NCBI RefSeq assembly: GCF_014737315.1 | Contig: NZ_JPUF01000028.1 | Location: 1-47,562, forward strand | Length of the DNA stretch: 47,562 nt | Direction: 5' to 3' | Origin: Treponema zioleckii | Lineage (GTDB): Bacteria; Spirochaetota; Spirochaetia; Treponematales; Treponemataceae | Notes under the pieces: model-generated | Told to the model about the DNA's origin: nothing | The model's database searches: none | Seen by the model: only the letters and a program-made list of their open reading frames with translations | Made by a program: the position numbers and the translations under genes | Shown: positions 1-8,264 of the stretch, piece after piece | Layout: the number at the start of each line of letters is the position of its first letter | Position numbering within the stretch: the stretch's first letter is position 1

Positions 1-5
1 AAGTT

Positions 6-104
6 GCTCGCGGCGCGCGAGCGACAAAACTGCACCCACGAAACGCGGCCTCGCTTGCCGCCGCGTTTCGTGAACATCTGCAAGTGCCCCCACCAAAGCA
101 ACAG
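6..104. repeat. Structured intergenic repeat, copy A
   Basis: A GC-rich non-coding block with a perfect 13-bp stem (37-49 paired with 60-72, arm CACGAAACGCGGC) and a loop containing CGCTTG. It aligns almost without gaps to 47397-47496 at the other end of the window, where the stem is kept but its bases differ. A second hairpin follows at 100-124 (arm AACAGTTTTT, loop CTTCG). No gene is visible in 1-176. Confidence 0.6.
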
Positions 105-125
105 TTTTTCTTCGAAAAACTGTTG

Positions 126-187
126 GGGAGCGGTAAAACCGATTTAAAAGATTTCAAGTTAACCTTACCGCTCCCGTTACCGCTCCC
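126..187. repeat. Duplicated and inverted copy of the gene end
   Basis: The last 11 nt of the transporter gene on the minus strand (GGGAGCGGTAA, 187-177) are repeated directly at 175-165 and occur once more in inverted orientation at 126-136. The inverted pair can form a hairpin just past the stop codon, but no T-run follows, so terminator function is uncertain. Confidence 0.5.
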
Positions 188-902
188 TTTTGTGCCTTCG
201 CCAGAGGATAATGCAGATTCCAGCGAAGGCTATGACGATTGCGGCAAAAATCGGTAGGACTTTTGGGGTGGAAAGTAGCATTGTTTTTAGGGTCGCATCT
301 TCTTGCACTTCGGCGGCAAAAATGTTGTAAAGTCCGACGGGCAGTGTCATAAAGCCAAAAATCGTGAAAAGGACGAAGGCGATAAGTTTTAAGAATCCGT
401 CTGGCGCTTTACTTTTTAAGAAATAGCCCAGGAGAAGGCCTAGCATGTCGGCGGCGAAAAGTCCGATGGAACATGCGCACCAGACAATTATGGCTTTTTC
501 AAATCCGTTGTCCATCGCAAAGTTTATGGCAGTGAGCTGGGTTTTGTCTCCGAGTTCAGCAACAAAAAACGTGCAGAAAATGGCAAGCGGGGCGAATCTG
601 AATTTGCTGCTTTGTGCGTTTTCTTCTTCATCGTCTTCTGAAAGAAGAGTTGTTGCGGCAAAAAATAAAAAGGCCCCTGCGGCAAGGAATTTAATGAGCC
701 AAAGAGGAATGAATTTGCTTACAACGCCGCCTGCGAGAACTGCGAGCGCGTTAAGGATTGCAATGGCAACGACCGTTCCAAGAATGATGTCTCTCAGTTT
801 GTATTTTGACGTGAGCGCTAACAGCATTAGCTGGGTTTTGTCGCCCATTTCCATTATGAAGGTTGTAAAAAGAATTGTAAAAAAAAGAACCATGCTAGAC
901 AT
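177..902 (-). CDS. GDT1/UPF0016 (TMEM165-like) cation transporter
   Basis: A 241-residue membrane protein of the UPF0016/GDT1 family. The two family-defining E-x-G-D-K-T motifs are present: EMGDKT at residues 18-23 and ELGDKT at 116-121, each at the start of a three-helix repeat, separated by an acidic loop (SEDDEEE, about 88-94). Characterised relatives export Mn2+ or exchange Ca2+/Mn2+ for protons, so manganese or calcium homeostasis in the cytoplasmic membrane is the likely role. The start at 902 is supported by AAAGGTG about 8 nt upstream. The gene stands alone on the minus strand. I looked upstream for a manganese riboswitch of the yybP-ykoY type and saw none. The substrate cannot be told from sequence. 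Confidence 0.9.
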   Translation of the reverse strand: MSSMVLFFTILFTTFIMEMGDKTQLMLLALTSKYKLRDIILGTVVAIAILNALAVLAGGVVSKFIPLWLIKFLAAGAFLFFAATTLLSEDDEEENAQSSKFRFAPLAIFCTFFVAELGDKTQLTAINFAMDNGFEKAIIVWCACSIGLFAADMLGLLLGYFLKSKAPDGFLKLIAFVLFTIFGFMTLPVGLYNIFAAEVQEDATLKTMLLSTPKVLPIFAAIVIAFAGICIILWRRHKRER

Positions 903-1059
903 AATTTAATCACCTTTAATCAAATGTATTTATATAGAAGAAAAGTTTAATTTTTGGACGATTGCGTCTTATATAAAATTGAAAAATCTGTACTTTTCTG
1001 TATTTTACAAGAAAACTGATTATATTGCTTTGTACTTTGTTGTTAAAGGCTAAAAAAGA

Positions 1060-1107
1060 TTAGTTTAAAATAACTGAATTATGCAATTTTCAGTTATTTT
1101 AAACTAA
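1060..1107. repeat. Perfect 19-bp inverted repeat
   Basis: Left arm 1060-1078 (TTAGTTTAAAATAACTGAA) is exactly complementary to right arm 1089-1107, with a 10-nt loop. There is no T-run on the plus side and no gene ends here, so it is not an obvious terminator. It could be an operator, a processing site or a miniature element. Confidence 0.75.
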
Positions 1108-1109
1108 AA

Positions 1110-1245
1110 TAGGGGAACCTCTAAATTTTTAGAAGTAACTTTGAAAATGCGATGTTTTAAGTCCTGCTATTTTAAGAACTTAAAACTTGCAGGCAACTCA
1201 AAAAACATCCAAATTTTAAGTTTTTCGAGATGCCCATATTGTAAA
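1110..1245. repeat. Imperfect MITE-like inverted repeat
   Basis: Starts with AGGGGAACCTCTAAA and ends with TTTTTCGAGATGCCC, which are partly complementary. An inner CCTGC/GCAGG stem lies around 1165-1195. The terminal GGGG/CCCC pattern resembles the palindromes at 36277 and 47120. No coding capacity. Confidence 0.35.
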
Positions 1246-1543
1246 AAACAGATGAAAAGTCCACCGAGATTTTTCTAAAAGTCCGAATGCCGAGTTTTCT
1301 GCCGTGCTGAACTCCTAAGATTCTGCAGCAGTTGTTGTGTTGTGTGGGAAGTTCTAAACTGGGGGGGCGGAATGACGGGTTTTGTAAAAAGCCAAAATTA
1401 TATCTAAAAAAATGTTAAAAAAACTATGAATTTTAAGAGGATTTAAGAAAACTACCGAAAATTAATGATAAGATAGTTAAATTATCCAAAATCTCTAAAA
1501 ATCTCTTCGAGAAAACGATAAAAAAAAATGAATGGAGTCGAGT

Positions 1544-4500
1544 ATGCGAAACTTGGTTAAGTTTGTTATGGTTCCACTTCTATTCCTTTCAGTTGTTTCT
1601 TCCGCTTTTGCGAAACGTGACATTACGGAGCGCGAAGTTGAGAACATGGACAGCTGGCAGGAAAATTTTGATATTAATCAAAAGAAGCCTGGAAAATATA
1701 ACATTGTAATTACTGCTGAGGATAAAGGTGGCAACACCGCTATTGGAGGACCGTTCAATATTTACATCGATCCTGATTCTGACTATCCGATTGCAGGTAT
1801 TACAAATCCTGTGGACGATATGCGCGTTCCAGGCAATCTGAACATTGTTGGTACGTGTGTTGATGATGATGGTGTCTCAAAAGTAATATTAATTCTTGAT
1901 GGAGACCGCGAGAATCCTCAGACGGCTTCAGGACGGGAATTCTGGTCTTATTACCTTGATACGAACAAACTTGATGAGGGACCGCACACTATCGAAGTGT
2001 ACGGAATTGATATAAACGGACTTTCTTCTGAGAGCAAGCCTAAAAAAATCGCAAAAGTAACTTGGAATCTTGACCGACGACAGCCTGTGACTCAGGTTAC
2101 GAATTATGAGCCTGGTGAGTTGGTTTCTGGAAAAGTCAACTTGAAGGGAACTGTTTACGACGGAAACGGCATAAAGACTCTGGCATACTCGCTTGACGGC
2201 GGAGAAAATTATACCGAAACAAAAATCTCAAAAGAAAAGAATGGGGACAAATATCTTTTTGATCTTCCTGTTGATACAAGAAAATTCAATGACGGACCGT
2301 CTGTCGTTTGGTTCAAGGCCACTGACAAAATGGGTTCGCAGAGCGTTTATTCATTCTTGTACTTTATTGACAATACGCCTCCTGACGTAAAAATCGTTTC
2401 GCCGGTCGAGGGCGAGGTCTGCAACGGAAAATTCGGAATTGCGGGATACGCAAAAGATACGATTGGCCTAGAGACTTTGAGTTGGACTTTTGGCGAAACA
2501 TCTGGTTCTTTTGAGCTGATTCCTGGAAATCCTTATTGGTTCACGGAAGTTGACACCCGAAATTCCACCGCAAAATCTTGCGACTTTGTTATTACTGCGA
2601 CTGACACTGTTGGAAACGTCGTTACAAAAAAACTTACGATTCCGTTGAATCAGGAAAATGACAAACCTGTCGTTGCCATTGAGTATCCTGCTGCTGACGA
2701 GCTTGTTTGTGGGGACGCAGGTTCAATGTATATCCGCGGAATCGTGACTGATGACGATGGTCCGGCTTCGATTTCTTACAATCTTGACAATGACGAAGTT
2801 GCCGTTCTTGAAGCGCAGGGCGTTTTTTATGCTCGGCTTGCCGACGACAAGGATTTGGCTGCCGGTCCGCATACTGTAACGATTACGGCTACTGACATTC
2901 ATGGCGTTGTGGGAAATCCTGTTACGGTGACTTTCGTTTCTAAGGGCAAAAAGCCGGAATTCAACGAGGGAACTCTCGAAAGCTCTGTTGGTTCTGTTCC
3001 TGCTTCTTACGGCGTGAACGTACATCCTGAATCAAATCCTGTTTTGAAGACTGTTGTTTCAAGTGCCTCAAACGTAGCTTCGGTTTCGTACAAAATTGAA
3101 TGGGGACAGAGTGGCGTAAAAGATGGAAATGTTGAGCTTAAGGCTCCTCAAAAATCTGTTGACGTTTCTATTCCTCTTTCTGACGCACCGTGGGGACTTG
3201 TTCGAGTAACGGTTAAGGCTGTTGATATTTACGAGCGTGAGACTGAGCGAAAGTTCGTTCTTAACGTTGCCGATTTGACTCAGATTTCTGTAAAAGAGCC
3301 TGCCGTTGTTTTTGATGACAGCCGAATTGACTCTGACGGAAATATTACGAATGACAAGAATCATCCTGTTTCGGGATATTTTGTTGGCGGAAAAATCAAG
3401 TCTGCCACAATCGTTCCGGAAACTCCGTTCGCTTCTTTGGATTTCTCCGGAAATTTGATAACTCTCCGCGCGGGAAATGCAGAAGGACACTCCGCAAAAG
3501 TAAAAGTTCGCGTCGTTACTGAGCAGAACCTTTCTTACGAAAGCCGTGAGCTCCAGTTTCATTCTGACAGTCCGGCTCCTGTAGTCACTTTGGACACTGG
3601 CGACTATTTTGACATTGCTGTTGAAGGTGAAACTCCGGCTCCTGTGGCTGTTTCTTCGGAGGGCGAGGATGCTGCTCCGACTGAGGCAAAGCCTGTTTCT
3701 AGCGAGGAAAAGAAAATTCACATTGCCGGAAAAGTTTCTTCTACGGTTGACGTTCAGTCTGTTGGTTACAGAATTTTCTCTGCTAAAGTTATGACGCAGA
3801 ATCTGAGTTATGTGACTGGAACTGAGCCTGTTCAGGCAACGCAGTGGGGCGATTTTGTTGAATTAAAACTTGTTCGCGGTGCGTTTGAATTTGATATTCC
3901 TGAAAATGAATTTGCGAACGGACTTTATGTAATCGAAATCATTGCTGACAATGGCAAGAAGGCTGCAAATTCTGTATTCGTTCGAAAAATGCCGGTTTTG
4001 ACGGCTGTTGACGCTAAGGGCAAAACTTTGAGCGCAAAATCTCCTTCTGTGGTTTGGGCAGACGGCGTAGACGCTTATGCGCTTGGAATCTATCAGGGCG
4101 AGCTTGACAAAACTCACGAGCGATTTGCACGTGCCGACATGAAGAGCGGCGACAACGCGCTTTCGTTCTCGGTTGCAGATCCTGCAAATCCTGCAAAAAT
4201 CAACGCTTCTTCAAAATACACTGCAAAAAAAGCTGGCGGTGCAAAGGTATTCATCTCAAAAATTGGCGAGTACGCTTATTCTAGCGGAATGAACGTAGTT
4301 CTTCCGTTCGGCGCGCAAAAAGTTGCTCCTGTAACGGCGACTGTGGCAATTGAGTCGGACTTCCCTGTTACTGACGTTTCTTACGTTATTAGCGGAGAAA
4401 AAGTTCCTGGCGGTGATGAAAAGCAGGAAGGAAAGGCGACTGTAGTTCCTGTGGGAGAAAAACTTTACGAGGCTCAGATTCCGCTCAACAATTTGCCTTC

Positions 4501-7500
4501 AAGAATCACTTCGATTAAGGTTACTGCAAAAGCTGGTTCTGCCGAGGCTTCTTACAGCGGTTTTGTTTCTGTTCTCCGAACCCGCGAGGCTGACTTAATC
4601 GACAACGCAAAGAAAGTTTACTGGATTCCGCAGGAAGATGTTGTTTTTGACAACACCCACGACACGTTCATCGTTGCTTCGGGCGCAAAATTCGCGGCTT
4701 ACGCAAACGTGCTCGGTCCTGTAACTGCTTCTCTTGCACAGAACAATCCTGACTTGACGGTTAGCGTTGACGAAAATAACGGAAATTACGTTTATCTCGT
4801 TGCGAACAAAGACGGAACTTACAAAAATGTTTCGCTAAAAGTTCGCGACAGTCAGGGAATTGAATATACGACGACGGCTTTGAATCTTCTTGTTGATACG
4901 AATGCGCCTAAAGTTGAGATTCTTTCTCCAGAAAGCCAGCTTTGGGTTAAGAATGAAACTGACCTCGTTGTAAAAGCAACTGACGAAAACGGAATTGCAA
5001 AGGTTGAATATTCGCTCAACAAGGGCGAAAGCTGGACAGAAATTGCAGGAAAGTCAAATTCTGATGAATATTCTGCAAAACTTGCACTTTCTGAATTGCA
5101 GGACGGACTTGTTACTCTTAACGTTCGTGTAACCGACAATTCTGGAAAAATCAGCTTTAACCAGACTGCAATCCAAAAAGACACGACTCCTCCGGAGGTT
5201 CAGGTTATCGTTCCTGCCGCAGAGGATGTTATTAACGGTGAAAACACGATTGCATTCATCGTAAAGGATAACGGACTTCTTGCAAAAGCTGAGTACGTTC
5301 CTCCAAAAGCAGAAGCTCCGGCCCCGGCTCCGGCTGCTGGGCGTGGTAGAAACCGTGCTGCAGCTCCAGCCCCGGCTCCATCTCCAGCTCTGCCGCCAGT
5401 TGAGCTTACGCTTGCTCCGATGATTGTTACGAACATCGGAACCGCCGACAAGCAGATTGACGAGAAAATGTCGTTCAGATTTGCTGATGCAGTGGGCAAC
5501 GTAACGGAAGTCACGAAGTTTGATTTTGTAATCGACAAACAGAGCGACCTTCCGATTGCGGAAGTTCACTTGCCGGCCGAGGACGCTGTTCTTACGCCGA
5601 ACAATCCAGAACTTGAATTCTCAGGCGTTATTTTTGATGACGATGGATTCAAGAAAGATGAGAACGGCGTTGTTTACGCAGGTCCAAAAGTTTATTACAA
5701 ATTTGATGATGGCGAATATCAGCTCAACAATCAGATTGGTTCAAGCTTCGCAATCAAAAAGAATATCTTTGAATTTACCGACAACGAGCACTCGATTACG
5801 GTTTATGCGGAAGATATTAACGGCGTAAAAGGTCCTGAGTTCGTTCGAAACTTCAAGATTTCTCTTGAAGAGCCAAAGACAAAGGACAATGTTACGGTAA
5901 TCTCTCCAAAACAGGACGAGACCGTAAAGGACACAATCGTAGTCAACGGTGTTGCTACCGATAAAAACGGTATCCGTGCGATTTATGTTTCTGCCGACAA
6001 CGGAAACACTTGGAACGAGGCAATCGGCGACTATGCTCACGAAAAGACTGAGTGCGCATGGACGTACGAGTTTGACACCCGCGTAATTGAGGACGGAACT
6101 CACGTTCTCTTCGTAAAGGTTGTTGACTGGTACGGAATCGAAGGTCTTTATTCAAGTTTGATAAACATTGATAACACAAAGCCTGTTTTGAATCTTACTT
6201 TGCCGCTCGATGATTCAACTTCTACCGGAAAGTTGTTCTTTGCGGGACAGACGACGGACAATATCGGTCTTAAAACGCTGTATATTACAATCCGAAGCCT
6301 TGAAGGCAAAGTTGTAAGTCAGAAACTTGCAAAGACGGACCTCGTGCCGGATTCAATCATCACGCAGGTAATTGATATTTCGTCCCTCGACGACGGATTC
6401 TACAACGTTGAGCTTACAGGTACGGACGCTGCCGAGAACATTACTCGCGTAAGCCGAAATATTTTCTTGAACAAGTCGGCTCCTGTCGCGAAGGTTGATT
6501 TGCTTTATCCGTTGAACGGTGAATTCGTTCAGGGTAACTTTAATATTTACGGTACTGCAAAGAGTGAGTCAAAAATCACTGCGCTCGATTTGTATGTTGA
6601 CGGCGAAAAAGTGAGCGAGACTGAACTCAGCGAAAGCGGATACTTTAAGTTCAGAATCACGCCGGATGAAATGGTTGCCGGAAAGCACGACATTCAGGTT
6701 CAGGCTAGATTTGAAACTGCAAGCCCGATTTCTTCTAACAAGCAGTATCTTACATACAATCCTTACGGACCGTGGATTTCAATCGACAACTTTACTTACG
6801 GCGACTTTGCGTTCGACAGACCGTACATTCGGGGAACTTCTGGCTACAATATTGACCCGGCAGAAAAAGAGGCTGTTAAGGCAAAAGGTGCAAAGAAAGA
6901 GCTTGTTGACGCTTACGAGTCTAAGTACGTTACGAAGGTTGAGATTAGTTTTAACAACGGAAGAACGTTCCAGCAGATTTCTAAAAAGAAGAACTGGAAA
7001 TTCCGTGTAGAGAATGAAGATATTGCCGAAGGCTACCACTTCCTTCTCGTGCGCGCAACGATGGCTAACGGCGAAGTTGCGGTAACACGCTGTATTGTTC
7101 AGGTTGATAGCACTAAGCCTACTATCAAGCTCATAAGCCCGGGTGCCGGAGGACGATACAACCAGACTCTTGAGTTCAGCGGTTTGACTTCTGACGACGT
7201 TGCGTTGAAGCGAGTTAACCTTGCCCTCCGAAAAGGCGACAAGGCAGCTTACGAGATTCCAGGATTCATTCAGGGATTGTACCTTGACGCAAGCTTCTGG
7301 GGCGCTTCGCTCTACAGTTTTGGTGCAGGTCTTTCGTTCTTTGATGACAACGTTAAGCTCCAGGCTCAGTTCGGTCAGTTCACCCAGAGCCAGCGAAACA
7401 CGTTCTCAATGACAGACCAGCGATACGGTGGAAACATCTTCGGTATGAAGCTCCTTGCGAACGTTTACTACATGCCGTTCAGGTATTATTTTGGTCCTGA

Positions 7501-7768
7501 CTGGGATTGGCTCAGCTTGAACGTGTCTGTTGGTGCAAACTTCAGCCACTTTAGCGAGTCTGGTTCTGGTTCTGACCAGATTTTGAGTGCGCTCCTCTGC
7601 CAGCTCGAATTCCCGCGCGTAACGCGAGACAAGAAGGCTAGCATGTTCAGAACGTTCTCAATGTACACGGAAGGCCAGTTCTGGTTCATTCCGTCGGACG
7701 TTGCAAGCGACAGCATCAAGACGCTCGTTCCTCAGATTTCTGTTGGATTAAGAGCATACGTCTTCTAG
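1544..7768 (+). CDS. Giant secreted Ig-like repeat protein with barrel-like C terminus
   Basis: About 2074 residues. I prefer the ATG at 1544 over 1532 because GGAG at 1534-1537 sits 6 nt upstream and the protein then begins with a clean signal peptide (MRNLVKFVMVPLLFLSVVSSAFA, cleavage before KRD). Most of it is tandem bacterial Ig-like domains of the Big_7/Big_9 kind, recognised by at least nine boundaries such as IDNTPPDVKIVSP and VDSTKPTIKLISP. An Ala/Pro-rich linker with an RGR patch lies near residues 1255-1290. The last ~170 residues change character to alternating aromatic and polar segments and end in RAYVF; a terminal Phe is typical of outer-membrane beta-barrels. Likely role: outer-membrane-anchored adhesin or structural surface protein (inference). 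A terminator follows at 8010. The next gene encodes a second giant protein of the same domain type. Confidence 0.85.
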   Translation: MRNLVKFVMVPLLFLSVVSSAFAKRDITEREVENMDSWQENFDINQKKPGKYNIVITAEDKGGNTAIGGPFNIYIDPDSDYPIAGITNPVDDMRVPGNLNIVGTCVDDDGVSKVILILDGDRENPQTASGREFWSYYLDTNKLDEGPHTIEVYGIDINGLSSESKPKKIAKVTWNLDRRQPVTQVTNYEPGELVSGKVNLKGTVYDGNGIKTLAYSLDGGENYTETKISKEKNGDKYLFDLPVDTRKFNDGPSVVWFKATDKMGSQSVYSFLYFIDNTPPDVKIVSPVEGEVCNGKFGIAGYAKDTIGLETLSWTFGETSGSFELIPGNPYWFTEVDTRNSTAKSCDFVITATDTVGNVVTKKLTIPLNQENDKPVVAIEYPAADELVCGDAGSMYIRGIVTDDDGPASISYNLDNDEVAVLEAQGVFYARLADDKDLAAGPHTVTITATDIHGVVGNPVTVTFVSKGKKPEFNEGTLESSVGSVPASYGVNVHPESNPVLKTVVSSASNVASVSYKIEWGQSGVKDGNVELKAPQKSVDVSIPLSDAPWGLVRVTVKAVDIYERETERKFVLNVADLTQISVKEPAVVFDDSRIDSDGNITNDKNHPVSGYFVGGKIKSATIVPETPFASLDFSGNLITLRAGNAEGHSAKVKVRVVTEQNLSYESRELQFHSDSPAPVVTLDTGDYFDIAVEGETPAPVAVSSEGEDAAPTEAKPVSSEEKKIHIAGKVSSTVDVQSVGYRIFSAKVMTQNLSYVTGTEPVQATQWGDFVELKLVRGAFEFDIPENEFANGLYVIEIIADNGKKAANSVFVRKMPVLTAVDAKGKTLSAKSPSVVWADGVDAYALGIYQGELDKTHERFARADMKSGDNALSFSVADPANPAKINASSKYTAKKAGGAKVFISKIGEYAYSSGMNVVLPFGAQKVAPVTATVAIESDFPVTDVSYVISGEKVPGGDEKQEGKATVVPVGEKLYEAQIPLNNLPSRITSIKVTAKAGSAEASYSGFVSVLRTREADLIDNAKKVYWIPQEDVVFDNTHDTFIVASGAKFAAYANVLGPVTASLAQNNPDLTVSVDENNGNYVYLVANKDGTYKNVSLKVRDSQGIEYTTTALNLLVDTNAPKVEILSPESQLWVKNETDLVVKATDENGIAKVEYSLNKGESWTEIAGKSNSDEYSAKLALSELQDGLVTLNVRVTDNSGKISFNQTAIQKDTTPPEVQVIVPAAEDVINGENTIAFIVKDNGLLAKAEYVPPKAEAPAPAPAAGRGRNRAAAPAPAPSPALPPVELTLAPMIVTNIGTADKQIDEKMSFRFADAVGNVTEVTKFDFVIDKQSDLPIAEVHLPAEDAVLTPNNPELEFSGVIFDDDGFKKDENGVVYAGPKVYYKFDDGEYQLNNQIGSSFAIKKNIFEFTDNEHSITVYAEDINGVKGPEFVRNFKISLEEPKTKDNVTVISPKQDETVKDTIVVNGVATDKNGIRAIYVSADNGNTWNEAIGDYAHEKTECAWTYEFDTRVIEDGTHVLFVKVVDWYGIEGLYSSLINIDNTKPVLNLTLPLDDSTSTGKLFFAGQTTDNIGLKTLYITIRSLEGKVVSQKLAKTDLVPDSIITQVIDISSLDDGFYNVELTGTDAAENITRVSRNIFLNKSAPVAKVDLLYPLNGEFVQGNFNIYGTAKSESKITALDLYVDGEKVSETELSESGYFKFRITPDEMVAGKHDIQVQARFETASPISSNKQYLTYNPYGPWISIDNFTYGDFAFDRPYIRGTSGYNIDPAEKEAVKAKGAKKELVDAYESKYVTKVEISFNNGRTFQQISKKKNWKFRVENEDIAEGYHFLLVRATMANGEVAVTRCIVQVDSTKPTIKLISPGAGGRYNQTLEFSGLTSDDVALKRVNLALRKGDKAAYEIPGFIQGLYLDASFWGASLYSFGAGLSFFDDNVKLQAQFGQFTQSQRNTFSMTDQRYGGNIFGMKLLANVYYMPFRYYFGPDWDWLSLNVSVGANFSHFSESGSGSDQILSALLCQLEFPRVTRDKKASMFRTFSMYTEGQFWFIPSDVASDSIKTLVPQISVGLRAYVF

Positions 7769-7812
7769 TAGGGCGAAGTTCGAGTTTTCTGCCATGCGAG
7801 GAATGCACAGTG

Positions 7813-7910
7813 CTGTCATGCTGAACTCGACCGCTTTCGTTTTCGCGGTCGCCTTGATTCAGCATCTACCTGTATTGTGCAGAGATTCCGAAACGAGTTC
7901 GGAATGACAG
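7813..7910. repeat. Dispersed palindromic repeat, full copy
   Basis: Begins TGTCATGCTGAAC and ends GAGTTCGGAATGACAG, with inner stems CGACCGC/GCGGTCG and GATTCCGAA/TTCGGAATG. The same modules recur at 28439-28508 and 47138-47213 and as half copies elsewhere in the window. Confidence 0.7.
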
Positions 7911-7915
7911 ACTTT

Positions 7916-8003
7916 CAAGCGTGGAAATGATAAGTTTTGCAAGCGTGGAAATGACAAGTTTTGCAAGCGTGGAAATGACAAGTTTTCAAGCGGTCAAATG
8001 ACC
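7916..8003. repeat. 24-bp tandem repeat, three units plus a degenerate one
   Basis: Units of the type CAAGCGTGGAAATGACAAG(TTTTG) begin at 7916, 7940 and 7964, with a decayed unit at 7987. The array starts directly after the terminal AATGACAG of the preceding dispersed repeat and each unit carries an AATGACAA-like core. Confidence 0.75.
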
Positions 8004-8009
8004 GAAAAT

Positions 8010-8043
8010 CCCGCGGGGGCTTTCCTCTGCGGGTATTTTTTTT
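8010..8043 (+). terminator. Rho-independent terminator
   Basis: Stem CCCGC (8010-8014) with GCGGG (8029-8033), extended inward by GGGG/CCTC, followed by TAT and a T-run to 8043. It ends the transcript of the first giant gene, about 240 bases past its stop, and separates it from the second. Confidence 0.8.
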
Positions 8044-8264
8044 GCCTTTTTTTTATCTGAATTTTTTAAAATAAAATATTGTTAAATGTCTAAAATCTCT
8101 ATTTTTTTATGTCGATTTAAGATTAGTTTTTGTTTCCGTATATAGTATAAAAAGATGTTTTATAACGCGGATTTTTAAAACTGTATATTCTTTAATAATA
8201 GCTTTGAAACAATCTTAAGCATAATGATTCGTAATTATAGATAAAAAAGTAGGAGATTTTTGTT
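8044..8264 (+). promoter_or_regulatory. Leader of the second giant gene
   Basis: AT-rich stretch between the terminator and the start codon. It contains TATAGTATAAA near 8141, which could supply a -10 box without an obvious -35 partner, and the ribosome binding site TAGGAG about 9 nt before the ATG at 8265. The independent promoter is inferred from the terminator upstream. Confidence 0.35.

Larger units (their letters stand above)
903..1543. other. Intergenic region with hairpins, no gene
   Basis: About 640 bases between divergent genes. It holds an AT-rich perfect hairpin (1060-1107), an imperfect inverted-repeat element (about 1110-1245), and a degenerate copy of the dispersed GCTGAA/GGAATGAC repeat near 1303-1375. 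I see no credible open reading frame. Promoters for both flanking genes should lie here, but no convincing -35/-10 pair stands out. Confidence 0.6.

Noticed and set aside
445-909. Plus-strand 154-codon open frame opposite the cation transporter
   Set aside because: It lies fully antisense to a well-supported membrane protein, has biased composition (Ser/Arg/Lys-rich) and no ribosome binding site.
903-1060. Manganese (yybP-ykoY) riboswitch upstream of the GDT1-type gene
   Set aside because: The leader is AT-rich and lacks the conserved GC-rich loops of that class.
2723-7719. Many antisense and shifted open frames within the first giant gene
   Set aside because: They mirror the repetitive codon pattern of the true gene and encode low-complexity Arg/Ser/Asn-rich sequence with no family features.
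7916-8003. CRISPR array
   Set aside because: Units are contiguous 24-bp tandem repeats without unique spacers, and no cas gene is present. The same holds for 23904-23992.
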